Assembly (NCBI GenBank): GCA_963682025.1
Contig: OY821521.1
Coordinates: forward strand, 52,118,516-52,182,515
Origin: Cordilura impudica
Taxonomy: Eukaryota > Arthropoda > Insecta > Diptera > Scathophagidae
DNA length: 64,000 nt
Direction: 5' to 3'
Both the position numbers and the translations under genes were made by a program. Of the stretch, positions 11,296-21,899 are shown piece after piece (position 1 is the stretch's first letter; every line of letters begins with the position of its first letter). The notes under the pieces are model-generated. The model searched no databases and was not told the origin of the DNA. It saw only the letters and a list, made by a program, of their open reading frames with translations.

Positions 11296-12589
11296 TAATC
11301 TAACCCATAAAAACCATGTTTTTATTAAAACTCTTTCTTTCCTTATGCATATGAGTCCTGAATCTCTCCGTGACTGCGTGACGTTGCGTGACTATATTAA
11401 AATTAATCTGTGGTCACAGCAAGTCTATGGACCAAGTTTCAGATTGATTGGATGAGGGGAAATGGGGTTTAAATCACTCCGTGACTGTGCGGGACTAAGC
11501 GTGACTGTGCGTGACTAAGTCAAAGTTAATCTTTTTTCACAGCAAGTCTATCGACCAAGTTTCAGATTGATCGGATAAGTGTAAATGTGTTTTAAATCAC
11601 TCCGTGACTGTGGGTGACTATGCGTGACTGTGCGTGACTAAGTCAAAGTTAATCTTTTTCACAGCAAGTCTATCGACAAAGTTTCAGATTGATCGGATAA
11701 GTGGAAATGTGTTTAAAATCAATCTGTGACTGTGCGTGACTATGCGTGACTAAGTCAAAGTTAATCTTTTTTTACAGCAAGTATATGGACCAAGTTTCAG
11801 ATGGATTGGATAAGGGAAATGACATTTAGATCACTCCGTGACTGTGCGTGACTATGCGTGACTGTGCGTGACTATGTCAAACCTTAATATTTTTTCACAG
11901 CAAGTCTATCAACCAAGTTTCAGATCGATCGGATAAGGGGAAATGGCTTTTAGATCAATACGTGACTGTGCGTGACCATGCGTGACTAAGTCAAAGTTAA
12001 TCTTTTTTCCACAGCAAGTGTATGGACCAAGTTTCAGATCGATCGGATGAAGGAAAATGACATTTAGATCACTTCGTGACTGTGCGTGACTATGCGTGAC
12101 TGTGCATGACTATGTCAAACTTAATATTTTTTCACAGCAAGTCTATCGACCTAGCTTCAGATCGATCGGATAAGGGGAAATGGGTTTTAGATCACTACGA
12201 GACTGCGGGTGACCATGCGTGACTGTGCGTGACTAAGTCGAAGTTAATCTTTTTTCCACAGCAAGTGTTTGGACTACGTTTCAGATCGATCGGATGAAGG
12301 AAAATCACATTTAGATCACTCCGTGACTGTGCGTGACTGCGCGTGACTATGTCAAGCTTAATATTTTTCACAGCAAGTCTATCAACCAAGTTTCAGATCG
12401 ATCGGATAAGGGGAAATGAGTTTTACATCACTACGTGACTGCGCGTGACTGTGCGTGACTGTGCGTGACTACCCCAAAAATAATCTTTAGTCACAACAAA
12501 ACTATGGGCCTAGTTTCAGATCAATTGGATGAGGGGGAATGGGGTCCACCCACGACAGACAGAGAGTATGAGTTAAAAGAAAGTGTTTC
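11296..12589 (+). mobile_element. Minisatellite-carrying element, copy 1 (about ten monomers)
   Basis: The left edge reads TAATCTAACCCATAAAAACC followed by AAAACTCTTTCTTT. The right edge carries the complement AAAAGAAAGTGTTT after a short GACAGACAGAGAG run and ATGAG. Between them are about ten tandem monomers, each with CACAGCAAGTCTATCGACCA, AGTTTCAGAT, GATCGGAT, then TCACTCCGTGACTG. Monomer starts are at 11415, 11538, 11660, 11773, 11896, 12010, 12133, 12257, 12369 and 12492: spacings of 112-114 or 122-124. The two sizes differ by one unit of a nested 10-mer (GCGTGACTGT). Copies at 19285-20073 and 23468-24012 share ends but hold fewer monomers. It has no coding capacity. Confidence 0.8.
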
Positions 12590-14335
12590 ATAAAATAAAA
12601 AGTTGTGTATCACACATATGGAGTGTAGGGTTAAGCTTTCATCAAATAAAAACTATACATATTCGTCTTCAAAACACAAGCACTGGGCTCTAGTTGATGT
12701 TTATAAGAAATTAACCGTCAGTCAAAGCAATCTACAAAAAAACCTAGCCTCAATTCCCCATTTTTAATGTTGAGGCGTATGATTAACTTTTTATCAATAA
12801 TCAATGACAAATATACGATCCAGCGGTCCATTCTAGTGTTAAAACTAATTTATGGTTTTACCCTTTTTGTAAACTTTTTCATTGTAAATTGGTCTTACAA
12901 GAACTTTTTTTTTGAAAAATAATTAAATTTAAAATGAATTTTAAATCTTATTATTTACTTTATCAAACTGTTTGTGTAATTTTTATTTGTATATTTCTGT
13001 TTTTATTTTCTATGTCCTCATGTTTATGTTGAAGTGTTGCATACTAAACTGTTGACAGCGTAGTGAAATTAAGTAAATTTTTGGAATTTTCTGTAAAAAA
13101 AAAAAAAAATATCACAAAAATGTAAAATTAAGTGTGGAATGGCAGCAGTACATGAGACACAACATATTAAACTCATGATAAAACTTTGTAAGCCATAAAA
13201 TACGAGCTGTGTGGCGCGTTTTAATCACACTCACATAAGTCACCGAAATAACAAAAAAAAAAAAACATACTCATACGTCAAAAATGGTCAGCAGCCAGAC
13301 AAAGCATACGTTTTTAAATGGAAATGTGTATAAACAAAAAAAATGTATAAGAACCACAGGATTTACACGTTGCAACTGTTTCATAAATCAATTACCCACT
13401 GAGTTGTGTTGTGTGTGTTTGTGTGTGAATAAAGTTAACACCTCTTGCACATTTTGTTGAACCGCACATGTCAAAAATAAATAATTAATAAATAAGTTTA
13501 AAGCTTATCACAAATTTTCGTAAATTAATTACAAATACATATCAGGCACATTTACGAGCAGATCTTAAAGACAAATATTGTCATTTCCATGCATATCCTC
13601 GAACATCAACAAAACGAACGTCCAGCACAGTGTTAACTAACTGCCGTAGCCTTATAATCACGCACAATATCGGTTCAATTTGGCCAACAGGCATCACCTT
13701 TTGCTAACTAAGCCAAAACTATCCATAACATTGATAGCTGTGTGTATATGAAACACTAAATTTAAATTGGCCAACAATCGTTTTTAGCCTCCAGAGTTAA
13801 CAGCTTTATTCAAGTTTGTTTTAGGCATGTGGCCTGTTTTCAAATTTGCATAAAGTCGTTTTGAATATGCAAGAGTATTAATCAAATTTGTGAGCTGCTG
13901 TTGTAGAGGATTTCAGCTACGCGTGTCCTCGAGCTATTTTAATAATTTTGTTTTTTTTTTTTTTTCTTGGTTATGATTTATTTTGCTAATCATGTCTCTG
14001 GCATCTGAAATTTCTGTTCTACAACGTCAACTAGTACTTGTGTTTGTTTATCTGCTTAACTTTCTACCTCAATATTAGTTGGAAAATCATTAGAAGTACG
14101 TGATTTTTAAAGAGCATCTTTAAATTTCAAAATTATTTTCATTATTATTACGAAAGTTTATAACATTTTCCATTTTAATTAATCAAAATAAAAAAAAAAA
14201 AAACACAAAATGTTTAATATTCTCATTAAATCCATAATGAACCTTATTATGATAATGAAGCATGTATGTGTGTGTGTGTGTGTTTGTGTGTGTGTTTACT
14301 TGGGTGTCTGACTATATAATTACGAAAATAATCGT
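12590..14335. other. Noncoding spacer
   Basis: AT-rich sequence with A- and T-homopolymers (13096, 13250, 13950, 14190) and a (GT)n run at about 14266-14296. I see no gene, no terminal repeat and no similarity to other parts of the window. Confidence 0.45.
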
Positions 14336-14810
14336 ACACTACGTTGCAAAATATAAGTTTATCATGTTTTTTAAGATTTTTGTATAAAAACAATGTTTTC
14401 ACCGTTGTTTTTTTTTTTAATAATAAATTGTATTTGTATTTCTTCTTATTAAATTTGATTTTCCATTACAACACAGACACAGTATCTTATAAATTACAGT
14501 AATGTAATCAGATAAGTTATTCATTATATTTAACATCAGCAATTCTTAATCTAAATTTAAAATATTGTAAATTACAATTTAAAAACATGGTATAATTTTG
14601 GCATTGGAAAGATGCTGGTAGGTGACTATGAAGTTAAACAAGTATATTACAAAACGGACAATCCATGATAAAATAATTTTTATAAATCTGAGGGGTATAT
14701 TATCAAAGGCCACTGCATTCAATTTAATAGCATTCAAACTTTCAACCACATCTGTTAGTGTTACACATTGAAAGTTAAATTTGATAATGTTTGGATTGTT
14801 AGGTGGACAA

Positions 14811-17313
14811 TAGGGTGGCCCTTCATTATATGGAGGGAAAAAAAGTGTTCAAACTCTCGGTCTCACCCCCTAGAAATATACGAATAGCCAAGAAACTGAG
14901 AAATACAAAGTTTTTGGCCAATCATAGAACATTTAGTCGTGCCTCAACGCGATTGAAAATTTCAAGTGTCTTTATATGGGGAAAATATGACTTTTTTTCA
15001 GATTTTACGACAATTTCGTTCTATAGTTTACTTTTTCCGACAAGTTGTTATATAATTCGGGATCAGTATTAAATTATCCTTTAAAAAAGCTATAAAATTC
15101 CAAAATCGAATAAAACCTCGCCAAGACATAGCAAATGCCCCAGACCACTTTTGTGCCAAAAAAAACTAGGTCATGAAATTTGATGGCATTTTTTCCAACT
15201 TTAAGAAATTGATTAAAGCCATAATTTGTTTTTGGTCCCTATACCTGTAAGTATTCAGATGTGAAGTATTGTTTTATTACCACGTTGTTAACCTATTGCG
15301 CATTGAGACCGAAAATGAGAATTTTTTTTTGATAAAATTTTGAAAACTGCTTTTTCAAGTTTTAAAAAATTTTCTTAAACAAAATTTAAAAAACTGGATC
15401 TAAGACTTTTTGGTTTTATTAAGTACATGTTACAGATTAACCGTGTGAGTTTTTAAGTAAATTCCTACACCAGAATTTTTTTGACAAGGAGTTTATTTTT
15501 GCAGATTTCGAGAAAAGTGGGATTTTGTAAAATATTTTGTAATGTACTCTTTCTAAATACTTTGCATCAAAAATTCATCCCTTTTCTACTTTTAAATGTT
15601 ATATTTTATCTTAATGGCCAAGGGTTTTGGAAAAAAGTAATATGACCCCATTAACCCTTTTGGAATTGGGGTCACATATGACCCCAAGCTAGTAAAAGAC
15701 AATTTATTAAAAAAACTGAAATATTTTGTAAGTGCTGTTGAATTTTTAGATGCGACGCTTAAAATATAATAACGAAATGTGTGGAATTTCAGTTCCTAAA
15801 ATTTGGGATCAATCCGAGAACGTTAACCCATTATTTGCAAAGGCCAGCTTTGGATTTTAAGATATTTTTAAGTAAAAATGACCGGAAATGAGTTTTTCTG
15901 TTAAACTCGATGAAACCACAATTTAGAATTTAAGAAAAATAATTCGTAAATTTTTATTTATTTAAGGCTTCAGTGCTCCTGGGATCAAAAAAATCCATGG
16001 TGATTTATATTTGGTACAATTATCTGCTTATTGCTCGTGAATATAAATTAAAAAAACTTTTAACCAATTTTTTTATAAAATTATTTTATGTATAAAAACT
16101 ATTTATATATTTATAAATAAAATAAGTAGACCCACAAGTAACCCAAAGCTAATAAAAGACACTGAACCCTTAAATAAATCAAAAATAACCGAATTATTTT
16201 TCTTAAATTCGAAATAGTGGTTTCATCTATTTTAATAGAAAAACTCGTTTTCCGTAAAATTTATTTAAAAATATCTTAAAATCCAAAGCTGGCCTTGGCA
16301 AATAATGGGTTAACGTTCTCGGATTTATCCCAAATTTTAGGAGCGGAAGTTCTACACATTTGGCTATTTTATTTTAGGCATCGCATCTAAAATTTTTGAA
16401 TAAATTTGTCATATGTGACCCCAATTACAAAAGGGTTAATGGGGCCATATTATTTTTTTTTCCAAAACCCTAGGCTATTAAGATCAAATATAACATTTAA
16501 AAGTAGAAAAGTAATGAATTTTTGATGCAAAGTATTTAGATCGAGTATATTTACAGAGTAATTTATTAAAATCCCATTTTTTTCGAGTATATTTACAGAG
16601 TAATTTATTAAAATCCCATTTTTTTCGAAATCCGCAAAAATAAAATCCTTGTCAAAAAAATCCTGGTATATGGATTTACTTAAAAATTCACACAGTAAAT
16701 CTGCAACATATATTTGACAAAATCGTAAAGTCTTAGATCCAGTTTTTTAAATTTTGTTTAAGAAAATTTTTTAAAACTTGAAAAAGGAGTTTTCAAAATT
16801 TTATAAAAAAAATTTCCCATTTTCGGTCTCAATGAGCAATAGGTCAACAACGTGGTAATAAAACAATACCTCATATTTGAGTACTTATAGGTATAGAGAC
16901 CAAAAATAAATTATGGCTTTAATCAATTTCTCGAAGGTGAAGAAAATGCCATCAAATTTCATGACCTAGTTTTTTTTGGCACAAAAGTGGTCTGGGGCAT
17001 TTGCTATTTCTTGGCGAGGTTTTATTCGATTTTGGAATTTTATAGCTTTGTGAAAGGATCATTTAATACTGATCCCGAGTTATATAACAACTTATCGGAA
17101 AAAGTAAACTATAGAACGAAATTTTCGTAAAATCTGAAAAAAGCCATATTTTCCCCATATAAAGACACTTGAAATTTTCAATCGCGTTGACGCATGACTA
17201 AATGTTCTTTGATTGGCCCAAAACTCTGTATTTCTCAGTTTTTTAGCTATTTGCATATTTCTAAGGGGTGATACCGAGAGTTTGATCACTTTTTTTTATT
17301 AAGGGCCACCCTA
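14811..17313. mobile_element. Foldback element, copy 1 (hAT-type ends)
   Basis: The ends are TAGGGTGGCCCTT and its exact complement AAGGGCCACCCTA, flanked by a perfect 8-bp duplication GTGGACAA (14803-14810 and 17314-17321). The two arms, about 1.15 kb each, are inverted copies along their whole length (14811-15970 against 16170-17313), with roughly 200 bases between. The ends fit the hAT rule YARNG and the 8-bp duplication fits hAT. No transposase is encoded; short ORFs in it are mirror images of each other. A second copy lies at 32796-35358. Confidence 0.85.
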
Positions 17314-17430
17314 GTGGACAATCTTCATAGAATTGGTTATTTACGGTTGGTAGAGGAATATTTACAAAATCTTCATTTAGCTCTTTAATGCCAACAATCA
17401 TTGTGTGATTAAATGTCTTGTTTATTCCAA

Positions 17431-18744
17431 CTAGCAGATCGCAGCCCTCGAAAATCGAGTTCAAATTCTAGGACATTTTATATTTTCATTTAATAAATTA
17501 TTATACGAGGGCGGATCAATAAGTCCGTGACTTTTAGAACAAAACTAAGTTTTTTTTGCAAAAAAAAAAAAAAAAAAAGAAGATATTTTTCAACATAATC
17601 TCCTTTTAGCTCAATACACTTAGTCCAACGTTTCTCCAATTTTTGTATCCCTTAAAAAAAAATAGGATTTTTCGAGGTCCATAAAATAGGCATTTGTTTG
17701 ATCAATAATTTAACCGTTGGAGCTAAATCTCTTTCCGCCGATCCATTTCATTAGGTTTGGAAATAGGAAATAGTCACCGGGTGCTAAATCCGCAGAATAT
17801 GGCGGATGAGGTACTTATTCGTAGCCCAATTTATGAAATTTTTCCATTGAGACTGTAGTTGTCACACAATTACGTTTATGGTCAATTGAGCGCAAACGCG
17901 GCACCCATCTTGCAGACAGCTTTCTTAAACCCAACTGATCATTTAAAATCGAAACCACACTGCCATATGAAATGCCTATTGCATCAACAATCGCACGCAC
18001 TTTTACCGCTTCGATCGGCCACCACCATATCGTGGATTTTTTCTACATTTTCGGGTGTATTGACCTCAATTGGCCGTCCAGAACGTTCAGCGTCATTTGT
18101 ATTTGTACGACCACAACGAAAGTCAGTAAACCACTTTTTACCATTGAAATCGATGGTGCAGAGTCCCCATAGTATTTATCAAGCTTTTCCTTGGTTTGAT
18201 TGACGTTTCTTTTCGCAAAAAATTATGATTAATGAGCACTCGAAATTCACTTTTTTCCATAAAAAAAAAAACTCGAGGTTCTATGTTTTGAACAGCTGTT
18301 AAACGCAAAGTAAATGACTTGCTCAAAATGTTACAGTAGTCTATTAACAGGTGGTACTTGATGGGAGCAGTGTTGCATTTCATATAACGGCGAGGGAAGT
18401 TCGAAAAGTCACGGACTTATTGATTCGCCCTCGTACTTTTAGGGCCGTGAATTTTAGCCAATTCATAATTCAACACTTTTTTGGTTTATGTCCAAAATAA
18501 TTTTGCAAAAACATTAATAATTTTAATAAACGCACACATGACATTGTATAATTTTATGTATATGTTAGTAGCAACTTTAAATGAGCGCAACTCCAAAAAA
18601 ACGTAAAATTTTTAAAATCTGTAAGTCTGGTGGACAGCTAAAAAGAAATACATTTCAAATAAGATACTTTTGGTCAAAATCGAGGGAAAACTGTGGAACA
18701 AATCATCGGTCACAAGAAATTGCCTTACCTATTAATATTATAGA
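17431..18744 (-). mobile_element. Helitron-like element split by a mariner
   Basis: The minus-strand 3' end is CTAG at 17431 with the family hairpin (CTCGATTTTCGAG) next to it. The 5' end is TCTATAATATTAATAGG-type sequence finishing at 18744. The base outside the 5' end is G rather than the usual A. A mariner occupies 17516-18433. Joined, the two halves equal the usual length of about 375 bp. Confidence 0.75.
17516..18433 (-). mobile_element. mariner, internally deleted
   Basis: Near-perfect terminal repeats (CGAGGGCGGATCAATAAGTC at the left, complement at the right) are flanked by TA. At 918 bp it is about 0.4 kb shorter than a full mariner. Minus-strand remnants in order are MEKSEFRVLINHNFLRKE (N-terminus), GRTNTNDAERSGRPIEV, IVDAIGISYGSVVSILND with LRKLSARWVPRL (DNA-binding region and WVPHEL-like motif), and YSADLAPGDYFLFPNLMKW (third catalytic aspartate box). 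The part between WVPRL and YSADLAP, which holds the first two catalytic aspartates, is missing. So it is an internal-deletion derivative with good ends. Confidence 0.85.
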
Positions 18745-19284
18745 CTTCACGTATTTGTTTCTAGGTTTTTTTTACTTCCAATAGCTACATTAAATTTGTT
18801 AAAATAATAGGAAGACTTATTATGCCTTATATGGGAAACAACCGCTTTCCTGTCCATCTTATATGCGTCTTGATGATCTGATATCCTGTAAAGTAGGTTA
18901 TCACGGTGTTCTGTTAGCATCTTAGTTTCCATTGTAAACCACGGTCTTTTTCTATATTTAATAGTTTTCGGTTTGTTGAGAACATGTTTGTTGCAAATTC
19001 CTAAAATATTACCATTAAGAAATAACAGTTGTTCTCCAACAGTTGGTAAATAGAAAATTTGATCCCATGGAGTAGAGAAAAGATTATATCCCAAAGCCAA
19101 GATATCAATATTATCAAAATCACGATAAGTAAATATTAGATTGTGCTTCGAGAATGCAGGTGGTGCTAATTTTGGAATTTTTTATTTTTTTTTTTTTTGT
19201 TAATTTACAAAGAATTCTCTCCTAAGTATATACCAACGAAAATAAATATTAAAGAAAAAATAATGTAAAAAAAAAACAAAGTTT

Positions 19285-20073
19285 TTATTAAAATTCTTTC
19301 TTATGCATATGAGGACTATGAGGACGTGACTATGTCTATGGACAAAGTTTCTGATCGATCGGATGAGGGGGGTGCAGTTTAAATCTCTCCGTGACTGTGC
19401 GTGACTATGCGTGACTGTGCGTGACTATGTCGAAGTTAATATTTCTTTACAGCAAGTATATCGACCAAGTTTCAGATTGATTGGATGAGGGGAAATCCGT
19501 TTTAAATCTCTCCGTGAATGTACGTGACCATGTGTGACTGTACGTGACTATGTCAAATTTAATCTTTTTTCTCAGAAAGTCTATCGACCAAGTTTCAGAT
19601 CGATCGGATAAGGGGAAATGGGTTTTAAATCACTCCGTGACTTTGCGTGACTATGCGTGACTGTGCGTGACTAAGTCGAAGTTAATAATTCTTTACAGCA
19701 AATTTATCGACCAAGTTTCAGATTGATTGGATGAGGGGAAATCCGTTTTAAATCTCTCCGTGACTGTGCGTGACCATGCGTGACTGTACGTGACTAAGTC
19801 AAAGTTAATCTTTTTTCACAGCAAGTGTATGGGCCAAGTTTCAGATCGATCGGATGAGGAGAAATGACATTTAGATCACTCTGTGACTGTGCGTGACTAT
19901 GCGTAGCTGTGCGTGACTACCCCAAAATTAATCCGTAGTCACAACAAAACTATGCGCCAAGTTTCAGATCAATTGGGTAAGAGAGAATGGGGTTGCTCCA
20001 CGATAGACAGACAGGCAGACAGAGAGTATGAGTTAAAAGAAAGAGTTTAAAAAAAATGGTTTTTGGGATAATA
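19285..20073 (+). mobile_element. Minisatellite-carrying element, copy 2
   Basis: Same ends as the copy at 11296: TTTTTATTAAAATTCTTTCTT on the left, and AAAAGAAAGAGTTT with ATGGTTTTTGGGATAATAAT on the right. The right edge is the complement of the left edge of copy 1, showing terminal inverted repeats of about 40 bp. It contains about five monomers with the nested GCGTGACTGT units and a GACAGACAGGCAGACAGAG run near 20010. It directly abuts the Helitron at 20081. Confidence 0.8.
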
Positions 20074-20080
20074 ATATGAA

Positions 20081-20454
20081 CTAGCAGATTCCTGCCCCCG
20101 AAAATCGAGCGCAAATTCTATGAAATTTTATTTTTTTATTAAATAAAGACCGTAAAGGTATGCTAATCAATTATAGCCAATTCACAAATCAACACAAAAA
20201 ACAAAATCATTTTCATTACAAACACATTAACAAATTTAATAAACACACACATAGCATTGTATTTTATGTATGTGTTAGTAGCAACTTTAAATGCAATTTA
20301 CTCAAAATAAAGGAAAAATATTAAAAATCTGTAAATCTGCAAAACGGCTAAAAAGAAATACCCTTCAAATAATATACATTTGATCAAAATTGGGATAAAA
20401 CGATAGAACAAAACATCAGTCACAAGAAATCGCCTAACCTCTTAATATTATAGA
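20081..20454 (-). mobile_element. Helitron-like element
   Basis: Complete copy of about 374 bp. The minus-strand 3' end is CTAG at 20081 with the hairpin beside it (here weakened to CCCCCGAAAATCGAGCG). The 5' TC is at 20454, with the A-T target intact. It is inserted in the Tc1-like transposase just before the WPAKSPDLN box. Confidence 0.8.
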
Positions 20455-20455
20455 T

Positions 20456-20650
20456 GTTTGGAGTGGCCTGCAAAGTCGCCCGACCTCAATTTGATACAAA
20501 ATTTATGGAGCTAGACAACTTTTCAACAAACTCGTCAGTTTGAAACTGCCGACGAGCTGAAAGACAAAATTTTTAAAGAGTGGGGAAATATCCATATAGA
20601 ATATAAAGGTATGCCAAAAAGAATTTTTGAGGTTAACAAAGGATGATCGA
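20456..20650 (+). pseudogene. Tc1-like transposase C-terminus
   Basis: Allowing two frame changes it reads EWPAKSPDLNLIQNLW, then FETADELKDKIFKEWGNIHI and MPKRIFEV before a stop. This is the standard Tc1 third-residue box and C-terminal tail, with the catalytic glutamate of the family consensus (NPIENLW) changed to glutamine. It lies about 220 bp inside the right terminal repeat at 20870. Confidence 0.75.
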
Positions 20651-20870
20651 CTCTTTACTAACAGTCTTTTTTTTAAATCTTTAATTTTTTTTATTATTTA
20701 TCAATTTTTTCCTTACACCACAATATCTTAAAAAAAATATATTTTTGCATAATAATAGAAGTAGATTATTGATGTAACCAAAACGAAAAAAGAAATTTCG
20801 CCATAATTTCTTAAAATTTGAAAAAAAAAATTATCTGAACTTATGTTTTGCAACGAAGTGTAAACTCATA

Positions 20871-21209
20871 AAAGCCGACGGCTAATTTTAAATACAACGG
20901 TATATTAAACGTACTAACATATTAATATTTATACACGTAAATACTACATGTGGGAAATATATGTCAGGACCGAAAAAACAAAACCCAGACATTCGTGCAA
21001 ACATTGTGCGTCTGTATAATTCTTTAAATCTTAACTACAGTACTCACATGTGGCACCTTTAGGTCATGTCAAAAGCAAATGAAGCAACTAAAATCCCATA
21101 AACAAAGACGTCAATAATCATCTCCGTAACACAACACAATTCATGTTAAATAGTGAGTGCTTCTGTGTTTGAGGCTATTTTGCAGAAGTCAGCAAAAAAT
21201 TGATATTAA
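20871..21209. other. Noncoding spacer
   Basis: About 340 bases between the Tc1-like end and the next mini-me. I recognise nothing in it. Confidence 0.4.
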
Positions 21210-21883
21210 ATAAGTAAGAGAATTATATTCGGTCTAGACCGACTGTACTATACCCTATACCATGCGTTTAAAGACCAACTATTTATATATAGAAAATATA
21301 CATAAACTTAGTGTGAGTGACATTGTTATTAATTTTTTTTACCTTAGGATATGAAAAAGTTCATATCCGATGCTATATTTATATGGGGACTAGGTTGAAA
21401 AATCGACCGATCCTGACCATATTTGGTAAGGTCACTTACGTTTTGTATAGATTTAAGTACAGATCGGGAATTAGCTTCATATGGGGGGCTATAACTAAGA
21501 TTTGTCCTATTGGGTTTATTTTTGGACTACTAATAAATGGATGTAATAAACATACACAAATCCAATTTTACCGAGATCTATATGATAATTTGGATATTAT
21601 GGTCTGAACGTGAACCGATTTTCACCAATTTCAATAGCGTTCATCCTATGACCGATAAAAGCTTATATACCAAATTTCATCAAAATATATTTATGCTTGC
21701 GAGCTGTAGTTTGATTAAAAGGTTTACATGGACACACTGACGGAAGGACAGACGGATGGACTGAAAGTGATTCTGAGTCGATCGGTACAATACAAGATGG
21801 GTCTATGTCAAATATTTTTGATAGTTACAAACATCAGCACAAAGTCATTATACCCTGACCACATCGTGGTATAGGGTATAAAA
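21210..21883 (-). mobile_element. mini-me/DINE-like element
   Basis: Read on the minus strand: TATACCCTATACCACGATGT start, GTCCATC/GTCTGTCC core, ATTTCACCAAATTTGATATA-type middle shared with the other copies, and an end near the GGTCTAGACCGA palindrome and CTTACTTATT. Slightly shorter than the copy at 3287 because of internal deletions around 21440-21480 and 21600. Confidence 0.75.
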
Positions 21884-21899
21884 ATAATGCAGTTTATGA

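Larger units (their letters stand above)
14588..19150 (-). pseudogene. LINE (Jockey-like) ORF2 fragment, split in three
   Basis: On the minus strand the pieces run 19150-18745, 17430-17314 and 14810-14588. The first reads FSKHNLIFTYRDFDN (end of the AP endonuclease), then RPWFTMETKMLTEHRDNLLY and YYFNKFNVAIGSKKN (the linker to the RT). The second continues VNIPLPTVNNQF. The third reads PNNPNIIKFNFQCVTLTDVV and NAIKLNAVAFDNIP, matching the first RT block (KSNAxGxDGI). The gaps are filled exactly by a Helitron (17431-18744) and a foldback element (14811-17313). Catalytic RT motifs are not present; the fragment is truncated at both ends. Confidence 0.75.
14336..20870 (+). mobile_element. Possible Tc1-like element split by a nested stack
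   Basis: TACACTACGTTGCAAAATAT at 14336 and, complemented, TACACTTCGTTGCAAAACAT at about 20870 match at 22 of 25 positions. A Tc1-type transposase C-terminus lies just inside the right end. I infer that both ends belong to one element, later filled by a LINE, a foldback element, two Helitrons, a mariner and a minisatellite element. The left segment (14336-14585) has no coding match, so the pairing rests on the terminal repeats alone. Confidence 0.5.

Noticed and set aside
12195..12389. 64-codon minus-strand ORF with HSHAQSRSD repeats
   Set aside because: Produced by the minisatellite monomers; no similar frame persists in other copies.
11415..12500. Regularly spaced repeats resembling a CRISPR array
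   Set aside because: The whole monomer repeats, with no unique spacers; the genome is eukaryotic; this is a minisatellite.
14803..15072. 89-codon ORF, with relatives at 17092 and 32776
   Set aside because: All are the same segment of foldback arms; none has a plausible start context or known protein match.
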